From JANYJJ01 sp038241115 (GTDB taxonomy: Bacteria > Pseudomonadota > Gammaproteobacteria > Burkholderiales > Burkholderiaceae_C): 38,225 nt of DNA. This document shows positions 16,915 to 25,603 of this stretch, piece after piece. Under the pieces are notes generated by a model that searched no databases, was not told the origin of the DNA, and saw only the letters and a list, made by a program, of their open reading frames with translations. The stretch lies in the NCBI GenBank assembly GCA_038241115.1, contig JBBRGA010000015.1, forward strand, positions 1-38,225. The letters are read 5' to 3'. Position numbers and translations under genes: made by a program. Each line of letters starts with the position of its first letter. The stretch's first letter is position 1.

Positions 16915-18426
16915 TCAGTCTTCCTTGAAGGTCTCTTCGCGCTTGTTCCTGATGGACGGCAGCATCACCACCACGATCATCAGAACTGCCGCTATCAGCA
17001 AACCGGCGGACAGCGGACGAGTTGCAAAGGTGCTCCAGTCACCGCGCGACAGCAGCAGCGCGCGGCGCAGGTTTTCCTCCATCATGGGCCCGAGGATGAA
17101 GCCCAGCAGCAGCGGTGCGGCTTCGCAGCTCAGCTTGTAAAAGATGTAGCCGACGAGCGCGAACACGGCCGTCAAGAACACATCGAAAGTATTGTTGTTC
17201 AACGAGTAAACACCGATACAACAAAACAGCGTAATGGCCGGGAACAAGAAGCGGTAAGGCACGGTGAGCAGCTTGATCCAGATGCCGATGAGGGGCAGGT
17301 TCAAGATCACCAGCATCGCATTGCCCACCCACATCGACGCAATCAAACCCCAGAACAACTGCGGATTGCTGGTCATCACTTGCGGGCCGGGTTGGATGCC
17401 TTTGATCGTCATGGCGCCGACCATCAAAGCCATCACCGCGTTCGGCGGGATGCCCAGCGTCAGCATGGGAATGAAAGACGTTTGAGCGCCTGCATTGTTG
17501 GCAGACTCAGGGCCTGCCACGCCGCGAATGTTGCCCTTGCCAAACGGCACTTCGCCGGGCCGGCCACGCGTTTTCTTCTCAACCGTGTAGGCCGCAAACG
17601 ATGCCAACAATGCGCCTCCGCCGGGCAACACGCCCAAGATAGAACCCAATGCCGTGCCACGCAACACGGCGGGCCATGCGTCTTTGAAGTCTTGCTTGGT
17701 TGGCCACAGACCTTTCACGTCTTTGGTAAATACCTCTCGGTCTTCCTCGGGCTGGCCGAGGTTGGAGATGATTTCACCGAAGCCGAATACGCCCATGGCA
17801 ATCACCACAAAGCCGATGCCGTCGGTGAGCTCCGGGATGTCGAAGCTGTAGCGTGCGGTGCCTGAGATGACGTCGGTGTTGATTTGCGCCAGCAGCAATC
17901 CCAAAATGATCATCGCAATGGCTTTGATGAGCGAGCCCGAAGCCAGAACCACCGCCCCGATCAGGCCCAAGGTCATCAGCGAAAAGTACTCGGCCGGGCC
18001 GAACTTGAAGGCCAATTCAGTGAGCGGCGGAGCGAACGCCGCAATGATGATGGTGCCCACGCAACCGGCAAAGAACGAACCCAAGCCTGCCGCAGCCAGT
18101 GCGGGACCGGCTCGACCTTGGCGAGCCATCGCGTAGCCATCAATCGCGGTCACCACCGAGGAGGATTCACCGGGCACGTTGATGAGAATGGCCGTCGTCG
18201 ACCCTCCGTACTGCGCGCCGTAGTAAATACCTGCCAGCATGATGAGCGCGGGCGTCGCATCAAGCGCGTAAATGGACGGCAGCAGCATTGCGATGGTGGC
18301 CACGGGCCCCAGGCCGGGCAGCACACCGATGAGCGTGCCCAATATTGAGCCGAAGAAGGCGTACAGCAGGTTTTGCGCGGTAAAAGCCACGCCAAAACCG
18401 AGCGCCAGGTTGTTCAACAGATCCAT
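16915..18426 (-). CDS. tctA: Tripartite tricarboxylate transporter permease TctA
   Basis: The large membrane subunit of a TTT-family solute importer; 503 residues with about a dozen hydrophobic segments. The conserved N-terminal GTLIGVLPGLGPVATIAMLLP and YYGAQYGGSTTAILINVPGE are intact, as is the second-half SILGVLPGGGALLASF. TctA works with the small subunit TctB, encoded immediately upstream, and a periplasmic binding protein TctC. No TctC gene is in the window, so it probably uses a separately encoded binding protein, as is common in Burkholderiales. Substrate not determined; citrate-like carboxylates are typical. Confidence 0.95.
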   Translation of the reverse strand: MDLLNNLALGFGVAFTAQNLLYAFFGSILGTLIGVLPGLGPVATIAMLLPSIYALDATPALIMLAGIYYGAQYGGSTTAILINVPGESSSVVTAIDGYAMARQGRAGPALAAAGLGSFFAGCVGTIIIAAFAPPLTELAFKFGPAEYFSLMTLGLIGAVVLASGSLIKAIAMIILGLLLAQINTDVISGTARYSFDIPELTDGIGFVVIAMGVFGFGEIISNLGQPEEDREVFTKDVKGLWPTKQDFKDAWPAVLRGTALGSILGVLPGGGALLASFAAYTVEKKTRGRPGEVPFGKGNIRGVAGPESANNAGAQTSFIPMLTLGIPPNAVMALMVGAMTIKGIQPGPQVMTSNPQLFWGLIASMWVGNAMLVILNLPLIGIWIKLLTVPYRFLFPAITLFCCIGVYSLNNNTFDVFLTAVFALVGYIFYKLSCEAAPLLLGFILGPMMEENLRRALLLSRGDWSTFATRPLSAGLLIAAVLMIVVVMLPSIRNKREETFKED

Positions 18427-18468
18427 GTTTTTGTTCTCGTTCTTTTGTTTATCGGGGGCTTTTTCAGA

Positions 18469-18930
18469 TCACTTGATGAAGCTTGGGTAAAGCGGAATCG
18501 TCAGCTTCAACCCCCATACGAAAACAAACCAGGCAAAGGCGGTGAGCACCACGCTGTTGATAACGACGCCGGACCATTTGAATTCAGCACCGGCAAAGCT
18601 CACCATCACGATCAGGATCGGCACGGCGGCCAGCATGCCAAGCAGAGGCAGGGTCACGCCGAAGGCCGCGATGGAAGCCACCACGACCAGCAAAGGCCGC
18701 CAAGCAATGTCGCCCACCAAGTCACCGCCTTCGGTTTCGATGGTCAGCGATTTGAACAACACCACGCAGCCCAAGATAACCATGATGACGCTCAAGATCA
18801 GCGGGAAGTAGCCCGCGCCGGGACGGGCTGACGTGCCCATTTTGTAATTGGTGGCACCGACGGCAAACACCACGCCGACGATCAAAAACATCAGGCCCGA
18901 CAGAAAGTCGCGTTGACTTTTTATTTTCAT
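18469..18930 (-). CDS. tctB: Tripartite tricarboxylate transporter small subunit TctB
   Basis: A 153-residue protein with four hydrophobic helices, as expected for TctB. The start MKIKSQRDFLSGLMFLIVGVVFAVGA and the following GTSARPGAGYFPLILSVIMVILG are characteristic. It lies 42 bases upstream of tctA on the same strand, the normal order. Confidence 0.92.
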   Translation of the reverse strand: MKIKSQRDFLSGLMFLIVGVVFAVGATNYKMGTSARPGAGYFPLILSVIMVILGCVVLFKSLTIETEGGDLVGDIAWRPLLVVVASIAAFGVTLPLLGMLAAVPILIVMVSFAGAEFKWSGVVINSVVLTAFAWFVFVWGLKLTIPLYPSFIK

Positions 18931-19021
18931 GGTGGCGTTTCTCGCGAGTGAAATTGTTCAGGGAGTTTAGGGATCGCGCGGCAATGGGCTTGTGTGGTTT
19001 ACACGTAGCGCAGGCATCGCT

Positions 19022-19795
19022 TCAGCAGTTGCTGCAGACCGGGCAGGCTGCGTTGCGGTGGGTGTGAATTGAAGTCCACTCCATGGTCCGAGCGTCCAGC
19101 ATTTGCAGCCGCGAATGCAATGAGGTGCCAATGCCCGAAATCAATTTCAGGGCCTCGGCCGCTTGCATGCTGCCGATGATGCCCACCAGCGGTGAAAAAA
19201 CGCCCATGCTGGCGCAACTCAACTCCGGCGCTGATTCAAAGGCAGGGAACACGCAGGCATAGCAAGGTGCTTCGCTCAGGCGGACATCGTGAACCGAAAT
19301 TTGACCGTCGAATTGAATCGCCGCGCCTGACACCAAAGGCACCGCATGCTGGACGCAGGCCGCGTTCACAGCGTGGCGGGTCGCAAAGTTGTCGCTGCAA
19401 TCGAGCACCACGTCGGCTTGCGCCACCAGAGTGTCAAGTTGCGCGGCGGCTGCACGAAGTTGCAACGCAATCACACGAATCTTCGGGTTGATGGAAGCCA
19501 TCGTGGCTGCTGCCGAAATTACTTTTGGCTGCCCGACGCTGGTTTGGGTGTGCGCAATCTGACGTTGCAAATTCGTCAGGTCGACGGTGTCGTTGTCGAT
19601 CACAGTGACTGTGCCCACCCCTGCGCTGGCCAGATACATGAGCACCGGCGAACCCAAACCACCGGCTCCGATGACGAGCGCGTGCGCATTGAGTATTTTT
19701 TGTTGGCCTTCGATGCCAATTTCGTCGAGCAAGATGTGGCGCGAGTAGCGCAACAGTTCGTCGTCCGTCATGCCTTCGTTGGGAGCGGTTTGCAT
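19022..19795 (-). CDS. MoeB/ThiF-family E1-like adenylyltransferase
   Basis: A 257-residue cytoplasmic enzyme that adenylates the C-terminus of a ubiquitin-like sulfur carrier (MoaD or ThiS) for molybdopterin or thiamin synthesis. The N-terminus has the YSRHILLDEIG motif. The ATP-binding loop is VIGAGGLGSPVLMYLASAG (near residue 41), followed by the Asp of VIDNDTVDLTNLQRQ. Zinc ligands are CYAC near residue 180 and CPVC at the C-terminus. The sequence does not separate MoeB from ThiF, so no symbol is given. It lies downstream of ctpA with a terminator between them. Confidence 0.92.
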   Translation of the reverse strand: MQTAPNEGMTDDELLRYSRHILLDEIGIEGQQKILNAHALVIGAGGLGSPVLMYLASAGVGTVTVIDNDTVDLTNLQRQIAHTQTSVGQPKVISAAATMASINPKIRVIALQLRAAAAQLDTLVAQADVVLDCSDNFATRHAVNAACVQHAVPLVSGAAIQFDGQISVHDVRLSEAPCYACVFPAFESAPELSCASMGVFSPLVGIIGSMQAAEALKLISGIGTSLHSRLQMLDARTMEWTSIHTHRNAACPVCSNC

Positions 19796-19849
19796 GTCTG
19801 GATTGGAACCTACGCTTCAACCCGTATCAGTGCGGCGGCGACAAAATGA

Positions 19850-19876
19850 AAAACGCCCGCAAGCTGCGGGCGTTTT
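19850..19876 (-). terminator. Intrinsic terminator after ctpA
   Basis: A perfect 11-bp inverted repeat (AAAACGCCCGC, five-base loop, GCGGGCGTTTT) between the ctpA stop and the moeB-like start. Read on the minus strand the stem is followed by a T-rich stretch, so it should end ctpA transcription. The symmetrical T/A ends could also work in the other direction. Confidence 0.85.
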
Positions 19877-19928
19877 CTAAGGAGTCGCAAGCTGACTGTG
19901 CGGCTTGGTTCACGATCCTGTGGGCAAC

Positions 19929-21368
19929 TCAGTTGTTGACGACCTCGTCCTTGCGCTCAGTCATGGTCTTGCTGACCAAGACCGGTTTGCCTTTCAAGCG
20001 GTTCAGCGCCTGGCTCAGCTGAAAGTCTTCTGTGCTGCCGAACTCGGGCAATGGTTTTGGCGCTGTGGCTTTCTTGGCAGACTCTTCCTCCAGCTTCTTG
20101 CGCGCTTCTTCGCGTGCCTTCTCGCGTGCTTCATCTTTCTTCTCAGGACCTTGCCCGCTTTGCAAGTGCTTTTCCAGATCGGCTTCACGCATGCGCAGCG
20201 AAGAGAACAAGTTGCCCTCGGCAGTTTCGTCCAACATGACGTCGGGAATGATGCCCTTGGCTTGAATCGACTTGCCGCTTGGTGTGTAGTAGCGCGCGGT
20301 GGTGATCTTCAACGCTGTTTCAGGTGACAACTGGCGTACCGTTTGCACCGAACCTTTGCCGAAGGTCTGCGCGCCCATCACGATAGCCCGCTTGTGGTCT
20401 TGCAAAGCACCGGCGACGATCTCGCTGGCCGAAGCCGAGCCTTCGTTCACCAACACGATGAGCGGCACGTTCTTGAGCGCTTCTGGCAAACGCTTCAGCG
20501 GATCGGTGCCACCGCGGCGCTGGTAGTACTCGGGCGAGGCTTTGAAGCTCGATTTGGACTCAGCGATTTGCCCGTTGGTGGTCACAACCACCGCATCGCT
20601 TGGCAAAAAGGCTGCCGAGATAGCCACAGAGGCTTCAAGCAGACCGCCCGGGTCGTTGCGCAAGTCCAAAACGAGGCCCTTGATTTTTGGATCTTCTTTG
20701 TACAACTCTTCCAGCTTGCGGGCAAAGTCTTCAACTGTGCGGTCCTGGAACTGGTTCACGCGGACCCATGCATAACCGGGCTCGACCATCTTGGCGCGCA
20801 CGCTTTGCGCCCGGATTTCTTCACGCGTGATGGTCACAGGGAAGCTGCGGGTCTCGGACTTGCGGAAGATGGTCAGGTTGACTTTGGTGTTGGGCTCGCC
20901 GCGCATGCGCTTGACGGCTTGATCCATCGTCAAACCTTTGACCATGGTTTCGTCAATTTTTGTGATGAGGTCGCCGCTTTTCAGGCCCGCGCGGAACGCC
21001 GGTGAGCCTTCTATCGGTGAAACCACTTTCACAAAACCGTCTTCCATGCCAATTTCGATGCCTACGCCAACGAACCGCCCCGTGGTGCCTTCGCGAAATT
21101 CTTTGAAGGTTTTCTTGTCGAAATACTGCGAGTGAGGATCCAGTCCGGCCACCATGCCGCCGATGGCGTCGGTAATGAGCTTTTTCTCATCGACGGGCTC
21201 TACATAGTCAGACTTGACCATGCCAAAAACAGATGCCAGTTGTTGCAGTTCTTCTAACGGCAACTGCGTTACCGAGTTTCGCGCCGTGGCTTGCAACTGC
21301 ATGGTCGCCAGCGCGCCTGCCACCGCACCCACCGCCACCCAGCCTGCAACTTTAAGTTTGGCACCCAT
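19929..21368 (-). CDS. ctpA: S41-family C-terminal processing protease
   Basis: About 479 residues, periplasmic. Starts MGAKLKVAGWVAVGAVAGALATM, a membrane anchor or uncleaved signal. A PDZ domain covers roughly residues 95-170 (VGVGIEIGMEDGFVKVVSPI ... GDLITKIDE). The S41 catalytic Ser is in NEGSASASEIVAGAL and the Lys in AQTFGKGSVQT, both intact. A charged Lys/Glu/Arg-rich linker precedes the C-terminus. ATG 21368 has AGGA upstream; an in-frame ATG 36 bases earlier is less likely. A TATACT hexamer at 21414-21419 on the minus strand could be its -10 box, with no good -35. Such proteases trim periplasmic or envelope proteins; its target here is not known. Confidence 0.93.
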   Translation of the reverse strand: MGAKLKVAGWVAVGAVAGALATMQLQATARNSVTQLPLEELQQLASVFGMVKSDYVEPVDEKKLITDAIGGMVAGLDPHSQYFDKKTFKEFREGTTGRFVGVGIEIGMEDGFVKVVSPIEGSPAFRAGLKSGDLITKIDETMVKGLTMDQAVKRMRGEPNTKVNLTIFRKSETRSFPVTITREEIRAQSVRAKMVEPGYAWVRVNQFQDRTVEDFARKLEELYKEDPKIKGLVLDLRNDPGGLLEASVAISAAFLPSDAVVVTTNGQIAESKSSFKASPEYYQRRGGTDPLKRLPEALKNVPLIVLVNEGSASASEIVAGALQDHKRAIVMGAQTFGKGSVQTVRQLSPETALKITTARYYTPSGKSIQAKGIIPDVMLDETAEGNLFSSLRMREADLEKHLQSGQGPEKKDEAREKAREEARKKLEEESAKKATAPKPLPEFGSTEDFQLSQALNRLKGKPVLVSKTMTERKDEVVNN

Positions 21369-21515
21369 GTATGACCTGCTTCCTGTCGGAGATGAAGTTT
21401 TCAACGAATTTCCAGTATAGGACTGCGCAACTTACTCTGAGCGCGTGGGGCCTGGGGAAGTTTCAAACTTATTGGTAAAGAAGTACCCAATGCAAAGCGC
21501 TGCCAGCGATCGGAT

Positions 21516-21539
21516 GCGGCGCCCGGAAGACCCGGCCGC
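21516..21539. terminator. GC-rich stem-loop downstream of fliR
   Basis: Imperfect GC-rich hairpin (GCGGC...GCCGC type) within 30 bases after the fliR stop. It lacks a T-tract, so it may only stabilise the 3' end or assist termination. Confidence 0.35.
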
Positions 21540-21544
21540 TACAA

Positions 21545-22306
21545 CTACTGAAAATTGGCCAGCATTTTTTCCAATGCCATCGTGAACGGCATTTGCATCA
21601 TGGGCAGGGTCAGCAGCACACCAACCAAGCCCACGCCCAAGGTGATCGGAAAGCCGATGGCGAAGATGTTCATTTGCGATGCGACCCGAGAGATGATGCC
21701 CAGCACCAGGTTGGTGAACAGCAACATGGCCACCACGGGCAGAGCGATCCACAAGCCCAGCGAGAAAATCTCGGCGCCCCACACCTGCGGTTGCAACGCG
21801 CGAATGAAGCCCAGGGGCTCGGGACTGACGGGGAAAGCCTTGAAGCTTTGGACCAAGGCCGCGATGATGAGCAAGTGGCCGTTGGCAACGATGAACATCC
21901 AGCTGATGACGATGCCCAAAAAGCGGCTCACCGCCGTGGTCTGACCGCCGCTGCTGGGCTCGAAGAAGCCGGCAAAGTTCAGTCCCATTTGCAAGCCTAT
22001 GACTTCGCCTGCCAGCTCGACCGCGGTGAAAACAATGCGCGCCGCAAAACCCATCGACAAACCGATCAGGACTTGCTGGGCCAGCATCATGAAGGCGGTG
22101 GGCGAATCGAGCGGCACCACCGGCATCGCGGGCAAAGATGCCTGAGCGCACAAGGTGATGAGGAATGCCAAAGCCACTCGCACGCGCGCCGGAACACTGC
22201 GCTGCGCCAACACCGGCATCGCCCCAAACAAAGCCAGCATGCGAATGAAGGGCCACAGCAACGGACTGACCCATTCAAGCACCTGAGCCTCAGTAAAAGT
22301 CAGCAT
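21545..22306 (-). CDS. fliR: Flagellar export gate protein FliR
   Basis: A 253-residue integral membrane subunit of the flagellar type III export gate (FliP5Q4R1) at the centre of the MS-ring. It begins MLTFTEAQVLEWVSPLLWPFIRML, with the family's ALFGAMPVL following. Conserved segments AGEVIGLQMGLNFAGFFEP and GFPITLGVGLVGVLLTLP are intact, with about six hydrophobic helices. It is the last gene of the fliF-fliR operon, 48 bases after fliQ. Confidence 0.96.
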   Translation of the reverse strand: MLTFTEAQVLEWVSPLLWPFIRMLALFGAMPVLAQRSVPARVRVALAFLITLCAQASLPAMPVVPLDSPTAFMMLAQQVLIGLSMGFAARIVFTAVELAGEVIGLQMGLNFAGFFEPSSGGQTTAVSRFLGIVISWMFIVANGHLLIIAALVQSFKAFPVSPEPLGFIRALQPQVWGAEIFSLGLWIALPVVAMLLFTNLVLGIISRVASQMNIFAIGFPITLGVGLVGVLLTLPMMQMPFTMALEKMLANFQ

Positions 22307-22354
22307 GCGGCAACCAAAAACCCAATGAGAGCGCAGCGACGTGGGGGCCCCATC

Positions 22355-22624
22355 TCAGCCCACGACGGTGGGGATCGCCATCAGCATGCGCTGCAGGTAC
22401 TCAACCAGCGTGTTCAGCATCCACGGTCCGACCGCTGCCAGGACCCCCACGGCGGCAATGATCTTGGGCACGAAGGACAAGGTGGCTTCGTTGATCTGCG
22501 TAGCAGCCTGGAAGATGCTGACCAGCAGGCCCACGACCAACACGGTGAGCAGAACCGGCGCCGAGACCATGAGCAGCAGGTAGAGGCCTTGTTGACCGTA
22601 GGTGAAGACGAGTTGTGAATCCAT
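22355..22624 (-). CDS. fliQ: Flagellar export gate protein FliQ
   Basis: An 89-residue protein, the exact usual length of FliQ, with two hydrophobic helices. It starts MDSQLVFTYGQQGLYLLLM; the second half has GLLVSIFQAATQINEATLSF, the family signature. GAAGGG lies 6-11 bases upstream of the ATG. An in-frame extension encoded by GT-rich repeats upstream was not accepted as coding. Confidence 0.96.
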   Translation of the reverse strand: MDSQLVFTYGQQGLYLLLMVSAPVLLTVLVVGLLVSIFQAATQINEATLSFVPKIIAAVGVLAAVGPWMLNTLVEYLQRMLMAIPTVVG

Positions 22625-22639
22625 TGGGGTGCCCTTCGG

Positions 22640-22789
22640 GTGGGTGCGTGTGGGGTTACGTGTGCGGGTGCGTGCGCGTGTGATTACGTGTGCGGGTGCT
22701 TGCAAATGCGTGCAGGTGATTGGCTGCGTAAATGCGGCTGCGTAATGCGGCTGCGTAATGCGGCTGCGTAATGCGGCGACGTAATGCGC
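22640..22789. repeat. Tandem repeats filling the fliP-fliQ gap
   Basis: Directly after the fliP stop are four 13-base units (GCGGCTGCGTAAT; the fourth has two changes) at 22734-22785. Beyond them lie degenerate GTGTGCGGGTGCGTG-type units up to the fliQ leader. The 13-base unit is not a multiple of three and the block is untranslated. Confidence 0.9.
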
Positions 22790-23593
22790 CTACTGCACAA
22801 AGCTCGCAGCCAGCGAACCCAGCAACAGGTTCCAGCCGTCCGCCAGCACGAACAGCATGAGCTTGAAGGGCAGAGCCACGAGCACAGGACTGAGCATCAT
22901 CATGCCCAGGCTCATCAACACGCTGGCCACGATCATGTCGATCACCAGAAAAGGAATGAAGATCAAAAAGCCGATCTGAAACGCGCTTTTCAATTCACTG
23001 GTGACAAAGGCGGGAACCAGCACTTTGAACGGCACGTCCGCCGACTTCACGCCAGCGTCGATCTTGGCCAATTTGGCGAACAAAGCCACGTCTGACTGGC
23101 GGGTTTGTTTGAGCATGAAAGCGCGCATGGGTACCTCGCCGCGTTTCAAGGCTTCCTCGAACGCTATTTTGTTTTCCGAAAACGGCTGGTAGGCCTCCGA
23201 ATACACCTTGTCCAGCGTGGGGCCCATCACAAAGAAGGTCAAAAACAAGCTCAGACCAATCACCACCTGGTTGGGCGGCGCGGCTTGCGTGCCCAGGGCC
23301 TGGCGCAGCAAACCCAGCACGATGACGATGCGGGTGAAGCCGGTCATGAGCAGCAGCACGGCGGGTAAAAAACTCAGTGCAGTGAAAAACAGAAGGGTTT
23401 GGATGGGCACCGAATAGCTCGCGCTGCCCGCGCCTTGGCCGACCAACAAGGGCAGGGTGCTCGGCGCGGTGCTGCCCACGGTTTGGGCTAAAGCTGCGCT
23501 CGAGCCCGCCGACAACAAAGACACGGCAATCAGCGGTTTCAGCGCGCACGCCAACGCCAAAAAAAAGCGCGTCAAAAAACTGGTTGATTTCAC
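22790..23593 (-). CDS. fliP: Flagellar export gate protein FliP
   Basis: A 267-residue export gate subunit with a long N-terminal signal sequence ending around SSAALAQ (residue ~36), as in FliP proteins that are processed. Family signatures are QTLLFFTALSFLPAVLLLMTGFTRIVIVLGLLRQALG, interrupted only by expected substitutions, and FLIFIPFLVIDMIVASVLM. The start overlaps the fliO stop by four bases (ATGA). Confidence 0.96.
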   Translation of the reverse strand: MKSTSFLTRFFLALACALKPLIAVSLLSAGSSAALAQTVGSTAPSTLPLLVGQGAGSASYSVPIQTLLFFTALSFLPAVLLLMTGFTRIVIVLGLLRQALGTQAAPPNQVVIGLSLFLTFFVMGPTLDKVYSEAYQPFSENKIAFEEALKRGEVPMRAFMLKQTRQSDVALFAKLAKIDAGVKSADVPFKVLVPAFVTSELKSAFQIGFLIFIPFLVIDMIVASVLMSLGMMMLSPVLVALPFKLMLFVLADGWNLLLGSLAASFVQ

Positions 23594-23976
23594 GAGCCGT
23601 CCTTGCCGCTTGAGCTGCTCGGTCCGCTCGGTCCGCTCTGCCCCGTTTGACGCAAGCGGCTCAGCATTTGCGAGAACCCAACGGTCGCGCCCGGACTCGC
23701 ATTCGTCGTTGCCGGTTCAGCCTGCGGCGTCATCGTGTGCAACGTGGTGATGTTGTGCGGCGTCACGCCCAACACCAACCAGCGGCGCTCGTCTCCCACT
23801 CCCACTTCAACCGTGACCAAGCGCTGGTTGGTCGACAGCGGCAATACCGCCACGCTGCGCATCAGGCCGCCTGATGCCGCGCCGCCCAAAGGCGTGCGTT
23901 TGAGCAGCCACAAGGCCATCGGAATCATCGCCACGATGAAGACAAACCACAAAAATGAAGTGATGCCGGGGTTCAT
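23590..23976 (-). CDS. fliO: Flagellar biosynthesis protein FliO
   Basis: A 128-residue protein with one N-terminal transmembrane helix (residues ~6-25, FLWFVFIVAMIPMALWLL). A small soluble domain follows, with VAVLPLSTNQRLVTVEVG and WLVLGVTPHNITTLH, typical of FliO, which helps FliP assemble into the gate. The C-terminal tail is Ser/Gly/Pro-rich and repetitive. Overlap with fliP supports both assignments. Confidence 0.93.
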   Translation of the reverse strand: MNPGITSFLWFVFIVAMIPMALWLLKRTPLGGAASGGLMRSVAVLPLSTNQRLVTVEVGVGDERRWLVLGVTPHNITTLHTMTPQAEPATTNASPGATVGFSQMLSRLRQTGQSGPSGPSSSSGKDGS

Positions 23977-23984
23977 TTGTGAAT

Positions 23985-24058
23985 GCTTGCGTGAGTGCGT
24001 GCGTGGTTGCGTGCGCGGGTGCGTGCGCGGGTGCGTGAGTAAGTGCGGGTTGGAGTTG
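23985..24058. repeat. GCGTGCG tandem repeats in the fliN-fliO gap
   Basis: A GT/GC-rich run including two 12-base GCGTGCGCGGGT units and several shorter GCGTGAGT/GCGTGCGT units, occupying most of the 107-base gap. No gene is seen in it. Confidence 0.85.
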
Positions 24059-24083
24059 CCATCAAGGCTGTTGGGCCGGTGAC

Positions 24084-24536
24084 TTAAGCGCGACTCAAAC
24101 GTCGCATGCGTTCGCTCGGCGTCACGATGTCGGTCAGCCGGATGCCGAACTTCTCGTTCACCACCACCACTTCGCCTTGCGCAATCAGGTAGCCGTTGAC
24201 CAGCACGTCCATCGGCTCGCCGGCCAGCGCTTCCAGTTCCACCACCGAGCCTTGGGCCAATTGCAAAATATGTTTGATGGGTATGCGCGTGCGTCCCAGC
24301 TCCACGGTGAGTTGCACCGGGATGTCCAGAATCATGTTGATGTCGTTGCCCGCCGTGCTGGCTGCCGTGGGCGCGAAATTTTGAAACGAGGCGGGCGCGA
24401 CCTGATCGACGGGGGCCCGCACCTCAGATGCGGTTTCAGGTTTCGATTCGGCTTTCGCTTCGGACAAAGCGGCCGCCCATTCGTCGGCCATCGCGTCTTG
24501 TTCGTCGCCGGGGCTTGCGGTGTTGTCAGCTGACAT
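24084..24536 (-). CDS. fliN: Flagellar motor switch protein FliN
   Basis: About 150 residues. The acidic N-terminal half leads to the C-terminal SpoA (surface presentation of antigens) domain: LDIPVQLTVELGRTRIPIKHIL, then GSVVELEALAGEPMDVLVNG and GEVVVVNEKFGIRLTDIV, all characteristic of FliN in the C-ring. The ATG chosen has GGAG upstream and overlaps the end of fliM by 11 bases. An in-frame TTG further upstream is less likely. Confidence 0.95.
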   Translation of the reverse strand: MSADNTASPGDEQDAMADEWAAALSEAKAESKPETASEVRAPVDQVAPASFQNFAPTAASTAGNDINMILDIPVQLTVELGRTRIPIKHILQLAQGSVVELEALAGEPMDVLVNGYLIAQGEVVVVNEKFGIRLTDIVTPSERMRRLSRA

Positions 24537-25530
24537 TTGATTCTCCAATCCAACCCTTGTTTTGGTTGGTTAACAGTTGGTCTACCTTGAGCGCGTAGCG
24601 GCCGTTGGAGATGCCGTAGTGGCACTCCAGAACCGGCACGCCCGAGACTTTCACCTCGATGGACGGGTGCAAATCGAGTTCGATGAAATCGCCCACTCGA
24701 AACGACAGCAGTTGCTCGACCGTGGCCGGTGCGTGGGCCATTTCGGCCACCAGTTCCACCTCGGCTGCCTGGATTTGCTGCGTCAGTAAATTCACCCAAC
24801 GGTGGTCGGGCTCGGTGACATCGCCCTGGATGGTCGAGTACAAAACATCACGTATGGGCTCGAGCGTCGCGTACGGAATGCAAAAGTGGATCGTGCCGCT
24901 GATGTCACCAAATTCAAGCGTGAAGCTGGTCGTGACCACCACCTCGCTGGGCGAGGCAATGTTGGCCAACTGGGGTTGCATTTCTGAGCGCTGGTATTCC
25001 AGTTCCAGCGGGTACACGCCGTGCCAGGATTTCTTGTATTCGCTGGTGATGAGATCGACCATGCGCAAAATAATGCGGTGCTCGGTCATCGAGAAATCGC
25101 GGCCCTCAATGCGTGTGTGGTGTTTGCCCGTGCCGCCAAAAAGCGAGTCGATGACCGCGAAGATCAAAGTCGGGTCGCAGACGATGAGACCCGAGCCGCG
25201 CAACGGCCGCACCGACACCAGATTGAAGTTGGTCGGCACCACGATTTCGCGCAGAAACGCGCTGTACTTTTGTACCTTCGTGACCCCAATGGCGACCTCG
25301 GGGCTCTTGCGGATGAAGTTGAACATCCCGATGCGGATGTTGCGTGCAAAGCGTTCGTTGATGATCTCCATCGTGGGCATGCGCCCGCGAACAATGCGTT
25401 CCTGGCTGGCAAGGTCGTAGTCGCGCGTTGCCGATTTGTCGACCGTCTCGCGCTCCAGGGTTTGGCTCTCGCCGGTGATTCCCTGTAGCAGCGCATCGAC
25501 CTCGTCTTGCGACAGTATTTGCTGGCTCAT
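24526..25530 (-). CDS. fliM: Flagellar motor switch protein FliM
   Basis: A 334-residue C-ring component that receives phosphorylated CheY. The N-terminal CheY-P-binding peptide SQQILSQDEVDALLQGI is intact. The middle domain shows LFGGTGKH and EFGDISGTIHFCIPYATLEP. The C-terminal SpoA domain follows (FIELDLHPSIEVKVSGVPVL). It lies 73 bases after fliL and overlaps fliN. Confidence 0.97.
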   Translation of the reverse strand: MSQQILSQDEVDALLQGITGESQTLERETVDKSATRDYDLASQERIVRGRMPTMEIINERFARNIRIGMFNFIRKSPEVAIGVTKVQKYSAFLREIVVPTNFNLVSVRPLRGSGLIVCDPTLIFAVIDSLFGGTGKHHTRIEGRDFSMTEHRIILRMVDLITSEYKKSWHGVYPLELEYQRSEMQPQLANIASPSEVVVTTSFTLEFGDISGTIHFCIPYATLEPIRDVLYSTIQGDVTEPDHRWVNLLTQQIQAAEVELVAEMAHAPATVEQLLSFRVGDFIELDLHPSIEVKVSGVPVLECHYGISNGRYALKVDQLLTNQNKGWIGESNVS

Positions 25531-25603
25531 GCGCGGCTTCCTGGTTCAAGCGCGACCCTGGTGTTCAGACCCATCCCAAGCGCAAGCGTGACCATGGTCA
25601 GGC

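Noticed and set aside
16915..19795. A complete tctABC operon
   Set aside because: No TctC-type periplasmic binding protein was found on either side; the next gene is the MoeB/ThiF-like enzyme.
22625..22705. 27-residue N-terminal extension of FliQ
   Set aside because: It is encoded by GT-rich repeats, and the shorter form has exactly the family length with a good ribosome-binding site.
22734..22785. CRISPR-like appearance of the 13-base repeats
   Set aside because: Units are contiguous with no spacers, and no cas gene is nearby; it is a simple tandem repeat.
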